Source of the DNA: UMGS1370 sp046957575
GTDB lineage: Bacteria; Bacillota; Clostridia; Lachnospirales; Lachnospiraceae
NCBI GenBank assembly: GCA_046957575.1
Contig: JBKUOG010000010.1
Span: 47,023 to 111,022, forward strand
DNA: 64,000 bases
Reading direction: 5' to 3'
The position numbers were made by a program, and so were the translations under genes. The notes below the pieces were generated by a model. The model was not told where the DNA came from, made no database searches, and saw only the letters and a program-made list of their open reading frames with translations. Positions 42,819 to 50,235 of the stretch are shown here, piece after piece. The stretch's first letter is position 1, and each line of letters begins with the position of its first letter.

Positions 42819-43022
42819 TTAGTGAGCAGCCTTAGCAGTGATAACAGTCTGAATACGAGCGATGTTCTTGCGAACTTCTTTGATTCTGCTGGTGTTATCT
42901 AACTGGTTGGTTGCATTCTGGAATCTTAAATTGAACAGTTCTTTCTTAGCAGCAACTAATTCCTCGTTTAACTCTGCTGCGGTCTTTGCATTTAAACTCT
43001 CTACATACTTATTACTTTTCAC
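42819..43022 (-). CDS. rpmC: 50S ribosomal protein L29
   Basis: The 67-residue L29 is a helical hairpin with AELNEELVAAKKELFNLRFQ and TSRIKEVRKNIARIQTVI. The start is GTG at 43022, 8 bases after AGGCGG, which is one base off consensus. It overlaps the rplP end by 11 bases. L29 sits at the polypeptide exit and docks trigger factor. Confidence 0.94.
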   Translation of the reverse strand: MKSNKYVESLNAKTAAELNEELVAAKKELFNLRFQNATNQLDNTSRIKEVRKNIARIQTVITAKAAH

Positions 43023-43449
43023 TGTTATCACCGCCTTCTAAATCTGCTTTCGCAACGATCTTACACTTGCAGGGTAACTTGTGCATAGCAAGACGCAGTG
43101 CTTCGCGAGCAACTTCCTCAGGAACACCAGCGATCTCGAACATAACACGACCGGGTTTTACTACTGCTACCCAGTATTCTACAGAACCTTTACCGGAACC
43201 CATACGGGTCTCAGCCGGCTTTGCAGTTACAGGCTTATCCGGGAAAATCTTAATCCAAACTTTACCGCCACGCTTAATGTAACGGGTCATAGCAATACGG
43301 GCTGCCTCAATCTGGTTGGATTTAATCCAGCATGGCTCAGTAGCAACCAGACCATACTCACCATTGGAGATGGTATTGCCTCTTAATGCTTTTCCGGACA
43401 TAGAACCGCGGAACTGCTTACGACGTTTTACTCTCTTTGGCATTAACAT
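43012..43449 (-). CDS. rplP: 50S ribosomal protein L16
   Basis: The 145-residue L16 starts MLMPKRVKRRKQFRGSM and has the conserved GSGKGSVEYWVAVVKPGRVMFE region. The start ATG overlaps the stop of rpsC, which implies translational coupling. It organises the A-site and peptidyl transferase region. Confidence 0.97.
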   Translation of the reverse strand: MLMPKRVKRRKQFRGSMSGKALRGNTISNGEYGLVATEPCWIKSNQIEAARIAMTRYIKRGGKVWIKIFPDKPVTAKPAETRMGSGKGSVEYWVAVVKPGRVMFEIAGVPEEVAREALRLAMHKLPCKCKIVAKADLEGGDNSEK

Positions 43450-44105
43450 TATTTATCGCTCCCTTCCTTGTTGCCCTTAGTTGGAAGGACTTCGCCTTTG
43501 TAGATCCAAACCTTAACGCCAACCTTGCCGTAGGTGGTATCTGCTTCTGCGAATCCATAGTCAATATCTGCTCTTAAAGTCTGCAGCGGAATAGTACCTT
43601 CGCTGTAGAACTCGGTACGTGCCATATCAGCGCCGCCTAAACGTCCTGCGCAGGCTGCCTTGATGCCCTTAACGCCAGCCTTCATGGATCTGGACATGGT
43701 GGACTTCATAGCACGTCGGAAGGAAACACGGTTCTCTAACTGCTGTGCAATAGACTCTGCAACTAACTGTGCGTCGCGGTCCGGTCTCTTAACTTCCTTG
43801 ATGTCGATGAAGACTTTCTTGGAGGTCATCTTCTGAACCTCAGCTTTTAACTTCTCAATCTCAGCGCCGCCCTTGCCGATAACAACACCTGGCTTTGCGG
43901 TGTAGATGATGATTTTAACTCTATCAGATGCACGCTCGATCTCGATTTTGGAGATGCCAGCGCTGTACAGCTTTTTCTTCAGAAATACTCTGATCTTGTG
44001 GTCCTCAACAAGGCAATCAGCAAAATCAGCTTCTGCGTACCACTTGGAATCCCAGTCTTTAATTACGCCGACTCTAAGTCCGTGCGGATTAACTTTCTGT
44101 CCCAT
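43449..44105 (-). CDS. rpsC: 30S ribosomal protein S3
   Basis: The 218-residue S3 has GQKVNPHGLRVGVIKDWDSKWY at its start, the KH domain (PGVVIGKGGAEIEKLKAEV) and the C-domain (GRLGGADMARTEFYSEGTIPLQTLRADIDY, seen in parts). It lines the mRNA entry tunnel. Confidence 0.97.
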   Translation of the reverse strand: MGQKVNPHGLRVGVIKDWDSKWYAEADFADCLVEDHKIRVFLKKKLYSAGISKIEIERASDRVKIIIYTAKPGVVIGKGGAEIEKLKAEVQKMTSKKVFIDIKEVKRPDRDAQLVAESIAQQLENRVSFRRAMKSTMSRSMKAGVKGIKAACAGRLGGADMARTEFYSEGTIPLQTLRADIDYGFAEADTTYGKVGVKVWIYKGEVLPTKGNKEGSDK

Positions 44106-44116
44106 GATTTGCCTCC

Positions 44117-44503
44117 TTATCTTTCATTCAGCACAACGGTAATGTGGCTGTTTCTCTTTTCGATTCTGTAAGCGCGGCCCTGTGCTCTTGGATGAATTCT
44201 CTTCATTGTAGGAGCCTGGTTTGCGTAGCATTCCTCTACATACAGGTTCTCAACGTTCATTCCGTTGTTGTTTTCAGCGTTAGCGATTGCTGATTCTAAC
44301 AGTTTCTTTATTAAACTAGAAGCATATCTGGGATTGTAGGTTACAATACCAAGTGCAGTCTGCACATCTTTGCCTCTGATGGCATCTAATACGAAGCATG
44401 CTTTCTGAACAGATACGCGAGCGTAAGACAGTGTTGCGCTTGGTCTGGTATCCTTCTTAGCATTTCTTTCTCTCTTAATTTGGGATCTATGTCCTTTTGC
44501 CAT
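44117..44503 (-). CDS. rplV: 50S ribosomal protein L22
   Basis: The 128-residue L22 includes LSYARVSVQKACFVLDAIRGK and the tunnel-lining loop region ending PRAQGRAYRIEKRNSHITVVL. Changes in this loop are known to affect macrolide response; nothing unusual is seen here. Confidence 0.97.
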   Translation of the reverse strand: MAKGHRSQIKRERNAKKDTRPSATLSYARVSVQKACFVLDAIRGKDVQTALGIVTYNPRYASSLIKKLLESAIANAENNNGMNVENLYVEECYANQAPTMKRIHPRAQGRAYRIEKRNSHITVVLNER

Positions 44504-44534
44504 GACTTAAAAACCTCCTTTCAGATCTTCTCGA

Positions 44535-44816
44535 TTAGCGAACGCCAGACTTCTTCTCGTCCTTGCCATGTCCTCTGTAAGTTCTTGTGGCAACGAATTC
44601 GCCTAATTTATGACCAACCATATCCTCGGTAACGTATACCGGAACATGCTTTCTTCCGTCGTGTACTGCAATTGTGTGACCAACCATAATCGGGAAGATG
44701 GTAGAACGGCGGGACCAGGTCTTGATAACCTGCTTCTGTCCGGATGCGTTCATCGCTTCTACCTTCTTCAATAAATGCGCGTCTGCGAATGGTCCTTTTT
44801 TCAGTGAGCGAGACAT
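44535..44816 (-). CDS. rpsS: 30S ribosomal protein S19
   Basis: The 93-residue S19 starts SRSLKKGPFADAHLLKKVEAMN and has the conserved IKTWSRRSTIFPIMVGHTIAVH and FVATRTYRGHGKD segments. It lies in the head near the A site. Confidence 0.97.
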   Translation of the reverse strand: MSRSLKKGPFADAHLLKKVEAMNASGQKQVIKTWSRRSTIFPIMVGHTIAVHDGRKHVPVYVTEDMVGHKLGEFVATRTYRGHGKDEKKSGVR

Positions 44817-44833
44817 GTTCTAACCTCCTTCAA

Positions 44834-45679
44834 TTATTTGATGGTTCTTCCATCGCGTCTTCTTACGATTAACTTATTAGACTGCTTGTTCTTCTTTCTG
44901 GTCTTTAAGCCAAGAGCCGGCTTGCCCCATGGAGTGCTTGGGCCTGGGCGTCCGATACCGGTCTTACCTTCACCACCACCATGTGGATGGTCGTTGGGGT
45001 TCATTACGGAACCGCGGACAGTAGGACGGATACCCATGTGACGCTTTCTACCAGCCTTACCAATGTTAATCAGAGCGTGTTCGCCATTGCCTACAACGCC
45101 GATAGTAGCGCGGCAGATAATCGGAACCATTCTCATTTCACCGGAAGGAAGACGTAAGGTCGCGTACTTGCCTTCTTTTGCCATTAACTGAGCAGAGTTG
45201 CCTGCGGAACGAACCAACTGGCCGCCCTTGCCAGGATATAATTCAATATTGTGAATCTGAGTACCAACCGGAATCGCGCTTAATGGCAGGCAGTTTCCAA
45301 CCTTTGCCTCAGCCTGCTCGCCGCTCATAACCTTCATGCCGTCGGTTAATCCAGCCGGAGCCAAGATGTAGGACTTGGTACCATCTGCATAGCAGATTAA
45401 TGCGATGTTTGCGCTTCTGTTTGGATCGTATTCGATACCGATAACAGTTGCCGGAATTCCATCTTTGGAATTTCTCTTGAAGTCGATAATTCTGTATTTC
45501 TGTCTATTTCCACCGCCATGATGTCTTACGGTGATTTTACCCTGATTATTACGGCCAGCGTTCTTCTTTAAAGATACAACTAAGGACTTTTCCGGAGTTG
45601 TCTTGGTGATTTCAGAGAAATCAGAGCTGGTCATATGTCTTCTGGAAGGTGTATATGCTGTATACTTTTTAATTCCCAT
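44834..45679 (-). CDS. rplB: 50S ribosomal protein L2
   Basis: The 281-residue L2 starts GIKKYTAYTPSRRHMTSSDF and ends with the conserved GGGEGKTGIGRPGPSTPWG region holding the His (NDHPHGGGEG) important near the peptidyl transferase centre. It is separated from rplW by an unusually long 210-base gap. Confidence 0.97.
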   Translation of the reverse strand: MGIKKYTAYTPSRRHMTSSDFSEITKTTPEKSLVVSLKKNAGRNNQGKITVRHHGGGNRQKYRIIDFKRNSKDGIPATVIGIEYDPNRSANIALICYADGTKSYILAPAGLTDGMKVMSGEQAEAKVGNCLPLSAIPVGTQIHNIELYPGKGGQLVRSAGNSAQLMAKEGKYATLRLPSGEMRMVPIICRATIGVVGNGEHALINIGKAGRKRHMGIRPTVRGSVMNPNDHPHGGGEGKTGIGRPGPSTPWGKPALGLKTRKKNKQSNKLIVRRRDGRTIK

Positions 45680-45815
45680 GACATTTTACTCCTTTAACTA
45701 ATTTATCACGATATAATGTTCATCGTATATTGCGCGTAAGCAACGAGCAGGGACAGAGGCGGTTTGAAAAACTGTATTGTGCCTGCACAAAAGCAGATTT
45801 TCAAAACAGCGATGT

Positions 45816-45831
45816 GCGGGCGGCTGCCCGC
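45816..45831. repeat. GC-rich hairpin in the rplW-rplB gap
   Basis: The stem GCGGGC/GCCCGC (45816-45821 with 45826-45831, loop 4) lies in the middle of the 210-base gap (45680-45889). It is flanked by other GC-rich sequence (CGGCCG). Neither a T run nor an ORF with a ribosome site is present. Other gaps in this part of the operon are mostly below 35 bases. Confidence 0.6.
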
Positions 45832-45889
45832 GGCCGAGGAACTTCTGTTCCGGATTTCCCCTGCGAACTCACTCTTTGCATGCTGTTTC

Positions 45890-46189
45890 TTACAGACCCT
45901 CGAAAATCTCGATGTCTTTGCTGTCAGCGGTCAGCTTAACGATTGCTTTCTTGGTCTTGGCGGTTTTTCCAACTACCATACCTCTTCTTTTAGCCTTGCC
46001 GTCGATGTTGATGGTATTTACCTTCTCAACCTTAGTTCCTGGGAACATTTTCTCAACAGCTTCTTTAATCATAGTCTTATTGGCATCCATGTGTACCAGA
46101 AAGGTATACTTCTTATCTGCCATAGCGTTCATGCTCTTTTCGGTGATAACCGGTTTGAGGATGACATCATAATATCTAATATCTGCCAT
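45890..46189 (-). CDS. rplW: 50S ribosomal protein L23
   Basis: The 99-residue L23 includes YYDVILKPVITEKSMNAMADK and the MFPGTKVEKVNTINIDGKAKR loop. It lies at the exit tunnel and is the docking site for SRP and trigger factor. Its start overlaps the end of rplD. Confidence 0.97.
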   Translation of the reverse strand: MADIRYYDVILKPVITEKSMNAMADKKYTFLVHMDANKTMIKEAVEKMFPGTKVEKVNTINIDGKAKRRGMVVGKTAKTKKAIVKLTADSKDIEIFEGL

Positions 46190-46809
46190 TATGCATACAC
46201 CTCCTCGATTGCTGCAACTGCTGCCTTGGTAGCAACAACGGTGTTGTACTTAAGAATATCAAATACGTTAATGGTGTTAACCTGAGCGGTCTTAACATTC
46301 TCTACGTTTCTAGCGGACAGAACTACGTTCTGATCGTTAGAATCCAGAACAACCAAAGCTTTGTTTACCTTTAAGTTGTTTAAAACGTTTACAAAGTTCT
46401 TGGTCTTGATTGCATCAAACTTCAACTCGTCTACAACAACGAACTTGTTGTCGTTTACTCTGCTGGTCAAAGCGCACTTTAATGCTGCTCTCTTTTCCTT
46501 CTTGTTCAGTCTGATGGTGTAATCTCTTGGAACTGGAGCGAATACTACGCCGCCACCGGTCCACTGTGGGGATCTGGTTGAACCCTGTCTTGCATGACCG
46601 GTTCCCTTCTGTCTCCAAGGCTTTCTGCCGCCGCCGGAAACTTCGGAGCGGGTCTTTGCTTTCTGGGTGCCCTGACGTTTATTTGCAAGCTGGCTTACTA
46701 CTGCCATGTGTACCAGGTGCTCGTTTACCTCTACACCAAACACAGCGTCGTTTAACTCTAAGGTGCCAACTTCTTTACCTTCCATATTGTAAACAGCTAC
46801 ATTTGCCAT
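46189..46809 (-). CDS. rplD: 50S ribosomal protein L4
   Basis: The 206-residue L4 has the tunnel loop TRSEVSGGGRKPWRQKGTGHARQGSTRSPQWTGGG (in parts) and the C-domain with ALVVLDSNDQNVVLSARNV. In enterobacteria L4 represses its own S10 operon through the leader; whether it does so here through the leader before rpsJ is unknown. Confidence 0.97.
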   Translation of the reverse strand: MANVAVYNMEGKEVGTLELNDAVFGVEVNEHLVHMAVVSQLANKRQGTQKAKTRSEVSGGGRKPWRQKGTGHARQGSTRSPQWTGGGVVFAPVPRDYTIRLNKKEKRAALKCALTSRVNDNKFVVVDELKFDAIKTKNFVNVLNNLKVNKALVVLDSNDQNVVLSARNVENVKTAQVNTINVFDILKYNTVVATKAAVAAIEEVYA

Positions 46810-46839
46810 TTGTGTGTTCCTCCTTTCCTATGCAAAAGC

Positions 46840-47475
46840 TTACTTGGAAGCCTTTACGGTTTCCTTAATGGTTACTAAGGACTTCTTTGGTCCAGGTACA
46901 GAACCCTTAACCAGAATCAGGTTGTTTTCTGCATCTACGCGAACAACCTCAAGGTTCTGAACCGTTACCTTTACACTGCCCATGTGACCAGGCATTCCCT
47001 TGCCCTTGAATACGCGTCCTGGGGTGGTTGCGGAACCGTTAGAACCCTGATGACGGTGGAACTTGGAACCATGAGCCATAGGTCCTCTGTGCTGGCCATG
47101 TCTCTTGATTGCGCCCTGGAAACCTTTGCCTTTGGAAATAGCGGTTGCATCTACCTTATCGCCTGCTGCGAATACGTCTGCTTTGATTTCATCTTTTACA
47201 GAGTACTCTTCAGCATTGTCAAATCTAAATTCTCTTACGTATCTCTTGTAGGATACGCCAGCCTTATCAAAATGGCCCTTAACCGGCTTGTTGACTAACT
47301 TTTCTCTTTTGTCAACAAAACCAACCTGTACTGCTTTGTAACCATCGTTCTCCTCGGTCTTAACCTGGGTTACTACACAAGGACCTGCCTGAAGAACAGT
47401 TACCGGAATCAACACGCCGTCTTCGTCGAAGATCTGGGTCATTCCGACTTTGGTTGCTAAAATCGCTTTCTTCAT
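46840..47475 (-). CDS. rplC: 50S ribosomal protein L3
   Basis: The 211-residue L3 begins MKKAILATKVGMTQIFDEDG and has the GPMAHGSKFHRHQGS tip that reaches the peptidyl transferase centre. The ATG at 47475 has AGGAGG 7 bases upstream; an in-frame start at 47523 lies before that site and is rejected. The 96-base gap to rpsJ contains a short GGAGCGCTCC palindrome. Confidence 0.97.
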   Translation of the reverse strand: MKKAILATKVGMTQIFDEDGVLIPVTVLQAGPCVVTQVKTEENDGYKAVQVGFVDKREKLVNKPVKGHFDKAGVSYKRYVREFRFDNAEEYSVKDEIKADVFAAGDKVDATAISKGKGFQGAIKRHGQHRGPMAHGSKFHRHQGSNGSATTPGRVFKGKGMPGHMGSVKVTVQNLEVVRVDAENNLILVKGSVPGPKKSLVTIKETVKASK

Positions 47476-47571
47476 TTTCTTACCTCCTGTTTCTTTTCTA
47501 CAGCGGAGCGCTCCTGCGCTCATCCTAGAACAGTCCAGAATCTATCTAAACCCTTCAGGATATTTCCTTAA

Positions 47572-47889
47572 TTATTTGTTTTTCATCTTGATGTCAATAT
47601 AGACACCAGCAGGCATTTCCAGTCTGGATAATGCATCCACAGTTTTCTGGCTTGGAGTGATGATATCAATCAGTCTCTTGTGGGTTCTCTGCTCGAACTG
47701 TTCTCTGGAATCTTTGTACTTGTGTACTGCACGTAAGATAGTAACTACCTCTTTCTTGGTTGGCAGCGGCACCGGTCCGCTCACCTTAGATCCTGTCTTT
47801 TTTACAGTGTCGATAATTTTTCCTGCAGACTGATCAACCAACTGATGATCATAAGCCTTTAATGTGATTCTCATTACTTGACTTGCCAT
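47572..47889 (-). CDS. rpsJ: 30S ribosomal protein S10
   Basis: The 105-residue S10 contains RITLKAYDHQLVDQSAGKI, GPVPLPTKKEVVTILRAVHKYK and the end DALSRLEMPAGVYIDIKMK. It is also the NusE transcription factor. It is the first gene of the superoperon, with AAGGAGG 11 bases before the ATG and a 5' leader of about 230 bases. Confidence 0.97.
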   Translation of the reverse strand: MASQVMRITLKAYDHQLVDQSAGKIIDTVKKTGSKVSGPVPLPTKKEVVTILRAVHKYKDSREQFEQRTHKRLIDIITPSQKTVDALSRLEMPAGVYIDIKMKNK

Positions 47890-47929
47890 AAAAAAAGTCG
47901 CCTCCTTTTCGCACTTTTACTTCTAAGTA

Positions 47930-48035
47930 CGACAAGCGGTGACTGTACACGTTCTCGTGTGTGTCCTGACAGAACTCACACTCATGCTGCCTTTCATTTC
48001 TGTTGCAGATGTTAAATTGGTACAGTGACTTGTCG
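47930..48035 (-). promoter_or_regulatory. Structured 5' leader of the S10 operon
   Basis: In the minus-strand RNA, CGACAAG (48029-48035) pairs with CTTGTCG (47930-47936), and ACTGTAC (48020-48026) pairs with GTACAGT (47942-47948). This makes a coaxial closing stem around about 70 bases. Inside are a CACG/CGTG tetraloop hairpin and a GTGTG/CACAC arm. The element ends about 40 bases before the rpsJ start. A role in autoregulation is inference. Confidence 0.6.
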
Positions 48036-48127
48036 CCAGTTTTCTAACTTGACATTCGCTCCACGGAAAACCTGTCCAAATCAGACAGCAACCTCACGCT
48101 TCACAGCTATCATGCCACAGCTTTTTC

Positions 48128-48156
48128 AGGATATCATAGTTTTTTCCAAAATGCAA
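48128..48156 (-). promoter_or_regulatory. Promoter of the ribosomal superoperon
   Basis: TTGCAT (48151-48156) and TATCCT (48128-48133) lie 17 bases apart on the minus strand, with an A-rich upstream stretch that may serve as an UP element. Transcription would start near 48120, about 230 bases before rpsJ. The 415-base region 47890-48304 holds this promoter, the leader and the inverted repeat below, and no gene. Confidence 0.7.
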
Positions 48157-48204
48157 GCATTTTTTTAAATTTGTATACAAAAATTTGTAACCGTTGAGCC
48201 ATGC

Positions 48205-48269
48205 GAAGATTCAAACAGGAAAAAGCGTTGAAAACTTGTTTTCATAAGAGTTTTCCTATCTGAATCTTC
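48205..48269. repeat. 19-bp interrupted inverted repeat with an inner palindrome
   Basis: GAAGATTCA-xxx-AGGAAAA at 48205-48223 is mirrored at 48251-48269 with only the three central bases unmatched. A perfect 14-base palindrome, GAAAACTTGTTTTC, is at 48230-48243 between the arms. It lies between the S10 promoter and the kdgT-like fragment. A second small hairpin, GGGCGAAGGCCC, follows at about 48273-48284. Confidence 0.65.
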
Positions 48270-48304
48270 ATAGGGCGAAGGCCCGTTAAATAAGCATTTT
48301 TTCC

Positions 48305-48532
48305 CTATCTCTGCATCTTACTTATCTCATCATCCAGATTGCCCAAAATCATTCCGATAAAAAATGGTATTAATATAGAAATAACACTGTTCCAGTTCAT
48401 AGCGTATCCGGAAGACAAATTCAGCGCCATAACCGGTATTGCAGGCATAACCAGGAGATTCAGCAGGCCAAACAGTCTTTGAACACTCATACAGGATGCT
48501 GTATTCTCCCTTTTATTGCTAACGCCCCTCAT
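48305..48532 (-). pseudogene. Probable fragment of a 2-keto-3-deoxygluconate permease gene (kdgT-like)
   Basis: The 75-residue ORF has two hydrophobic segments. Its C-terminal 45 residues (ALNLSSGYAMNWNSVISILI in part, then PFFIGMILGNLDDEI) resemble an internal stretch of KdgT permeases, where a GMILGNLDPD-type motif is typical. Full KdgT is about 320 residues, so this would be about one seventh of it. The first 20 residues look unrelated. AGGAGG lies 9 bases before the ATG, so it could still be translated as a small membrane protein if RNA reads through the upstream terminator. Confidence 0.5.
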
Positions 48533-48549
48533 TCCATACTTCCTCCTCG

Positions 48550-48606
48550 AAAAAACCGCCGTACCCGCTTCTATCCTAAGGATAGAAGCGGGTACGGCGG
48601 TTTTTT
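48550..48606. terminator. Bidirectional terminator with a 27-bp perfect stem
   Basis: The arms at 48550-48576 and 48580-48606 are exact reverse complements with a 3-base loop. Each begins with six A or ends with six T, so it can terminate on both strands. It starts 5 bases after the stop of the 461-residue surface protein gene. Confidence 0.92.
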
Positions 48607-48610
48607 ACTG

Positions 48611-49996
48611 TTACTCGTTCCACCAGGTCGGCTCAATCGGGCTGTTAAAAGTTTCGCCGTCAACCCCTTCGCCATTGACCTCTAATATAATGCCATTGCT
48701 GCCAGTCTTGTACTTGGTCCCCTCTGCATCGCGGACCGTTGTATTTTTTACGGTTTTTCCAGAAGAATTGACCAGATAATTCTTGCTGGTTCCGCCGGTC
48801 GTCAGCGTAATCGGCATATATTTGATTCCGCTGTCCGCAGTCTGGAGTTTGCCCATGTAGTAGAGTTTTCCATCCCTCACTCCTGTGTATCCCTTTCCAG
48901 AATCCAAAAAGAAATACTCCGAAACAAGTCCATCCCCCTCTTCTACTTTCTGCTTGCCAGTCAGCATGGCGCAGTGCATCTTGTCTGTGCCGAAATAGTA
49001 TGCTGTATAATCATCTGCATTACTGCTGGCCGCTATCTTGTGCAGGCCATAAATCGGATTGCCCTTTTCATTGAACAAAAATGTCAGTCCCTTGATGCGG
49101 ACCAAATCCTTAGATGTCGCCTCCCCTTCCGGAGGCCCGGCCTTCGGGGTGCCATTGCTGGTAAAATAATACCATTCCACCTCGCCGTACTCATCAAACT
49201 CCTTTGGCGCTTCCAGAGACAGCCAAGTATTGACTACCGCCTGTCCATTTTCATCATAATACTTATAACTTTCAATAGAAGAATCGCCTTTTATATTGCA
49301 CCAGCCGGTCTGCATCTGTCCATTGGCGTCAAAACAGTAATACGCTCCGTTAATCTTTTTCTCCTGGTAATCTGAACCATTCATATCATCCGGAACTACC
49401 TTTTTGCCGTTATTTCCAAAATAATACCAGTATTTTCCATCTTCGTTCTGGTTTTCAACCGGCTCATTTTTAGCCTCTCCATAGTAGTAATCATCATCTC
49501 CATCCGGAGGAGTCAGCCTCTGCCAGCCTGTAACCATGGCTCCATTTGCATCTGTATAATACATGTCATCTAGCAGCCAGCCAGTAAGCATTACACCGTC
49601 TTCATCAAAATAATACCATTTGTTATTAATCTTCTTCCAGGTTTCTTCTACTCTCTTGCCATCGCTGTTAAAATAATACCATACCGTACCATTATGATAG
49701 CTGGATGCAGACTCCATCTGTCTCCACTGTCCTGCAGTCATAACTCCGTTATCATCTACATAATAAGTATCATCTACCCATCTGTTTGTAGCCATATATC
49801 CGCTTCCGTCTACATAGCGCCAGAGACCATCTGCGCCCTTGCGCCATACATTTGTCTCCCTGTTTCCGGAATCACTGTAATATTCCCATGCGCCGTTTGA
49901 TGCCTTCTGCCAGCCAGCTCCGTATACAACTGCTGCACTGCCGACTGTTAAAGCTGCCGCCAGCCCAGCTATCACCATTCTTCTGCGTGTCCTCAT
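48611..49996 (-). CDS. Secreted cell-wall-binding repeat protein
   Basis: At 461 residues it has a signal peptide (1-27, ending VVYGA). Nearly the whole mature protein consists of choline-binding-like repeats, with the first copies WEYYSDSGNRETNVW, LWRYVDGSGYMATNRW and WYYFNSDGKRVEETW. About twelve or more repeats reach residue 320. The C-terminal part (TGKQKVEEGDGLVSEYFFLD, then YKTGSNGIILEVNGEGVDGE) keeps the same beta-hairpin pattern in weaker form. No catalytic domain is seen. AAGGAG lies 7 bases before the ATG, and it is a single-gene unit. A role in cell-surface attachment is inferred. Confidence 0.83.
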   Translation of the reverse strand: MRTRRRMVIAGLAAALTVGSAAVVYGAGWQKASNGAWEYYSDSGNRETNVWRKGADGLWRYVDGSGYMATNRWVDDTYYVDDNGVMTAGQWRQMESASSYHNGTVWYYFNSDGKRVEETWKKINNKWYYFDEDGVMLTGWLLDDMYYTDANGAMVTGWQRLTPPDGDDDYYYGEAKNEPVENQNEDGKYWYYFGNNGKKVVPDDMNGSDYQEKKINGAYYCFDANGQMQTGWCNIKGDSSIESYKYYDENGQAVVNTWLSLEAPKEFDEYGEVEWYYFTSNGTPKAGPPEGEATSKDLVRIKGLTFLFNEKGNPIYGLHKIAASSNADDYTAYYFGTDKMHCAMLTGKQKVEEGDGLVSEYFFLDSGKGYTGVRDGKLYYMGKLQTADSGIKYMPITLTTGGTSKNYLVNSSGKTVKNTTVRDAEGTKYKTGSNGIILEVNGEGVDGETFNSPIEPTWWNE

Positions 49997-50056
49997 CCAA
50001 CCACTCCTTCTCTAACTTACCACTCCAGGCATTCGTACACAGCCATATTTTTATTT

Positions 50057-50085
50057 ATTGTATCAGGAATTTTCTAAATATTCAA
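50057..50085 (-). promoter_or_regulatory. Promoter of the 461-residue surface protein
   Basis: TTGAAT (50080-50085) and TACAAT (50057-50062) on the minus strand are spaced by 17 bases, about 60 bases before the start codon. Confidence 0.7.
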
Positions 50086-50158
50086 CCATTATAATCTTTC
50101 ATTTCTATTACAATTCCTCCCCCTCTTACAGGTTTTACCTGCCCTTTGCCGCATTTGC

Positions 50159-50188
50159 TTGACGTTTCCCAAAGCTGTTGGGTATAAT
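50159..50188 (+). promoter_or_regulatory. Promoter of the RlmI-like methyltransferase gene
   Basis: TTGACG (50159-50164) and TATAAT (50183-50188) are spaced by 18 bases, about 48 bases before the ATG at 50236. It is divergent from the surface protein promoter. Confidence 0.75.
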
Positions 50189-50235
50189 ACAAGACAGCAA
50201 AGCGCACATTGCAGCAAGAAAGGATAGATTACATT

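Noticed and set aside
45764..46285. A 173-codon plus-strand frame across rplW
   Set aside because: It is antisense to rplW and part of rplD, lacks a ribosome site and has no family-like motif. It is a by-product of ribosomal codon use.
47890..47929. Terminator just before rpsJ
   Set aside because: The A/T run near 47890 is the spacer after the AAGGAGG site. No GC stem precedes it.
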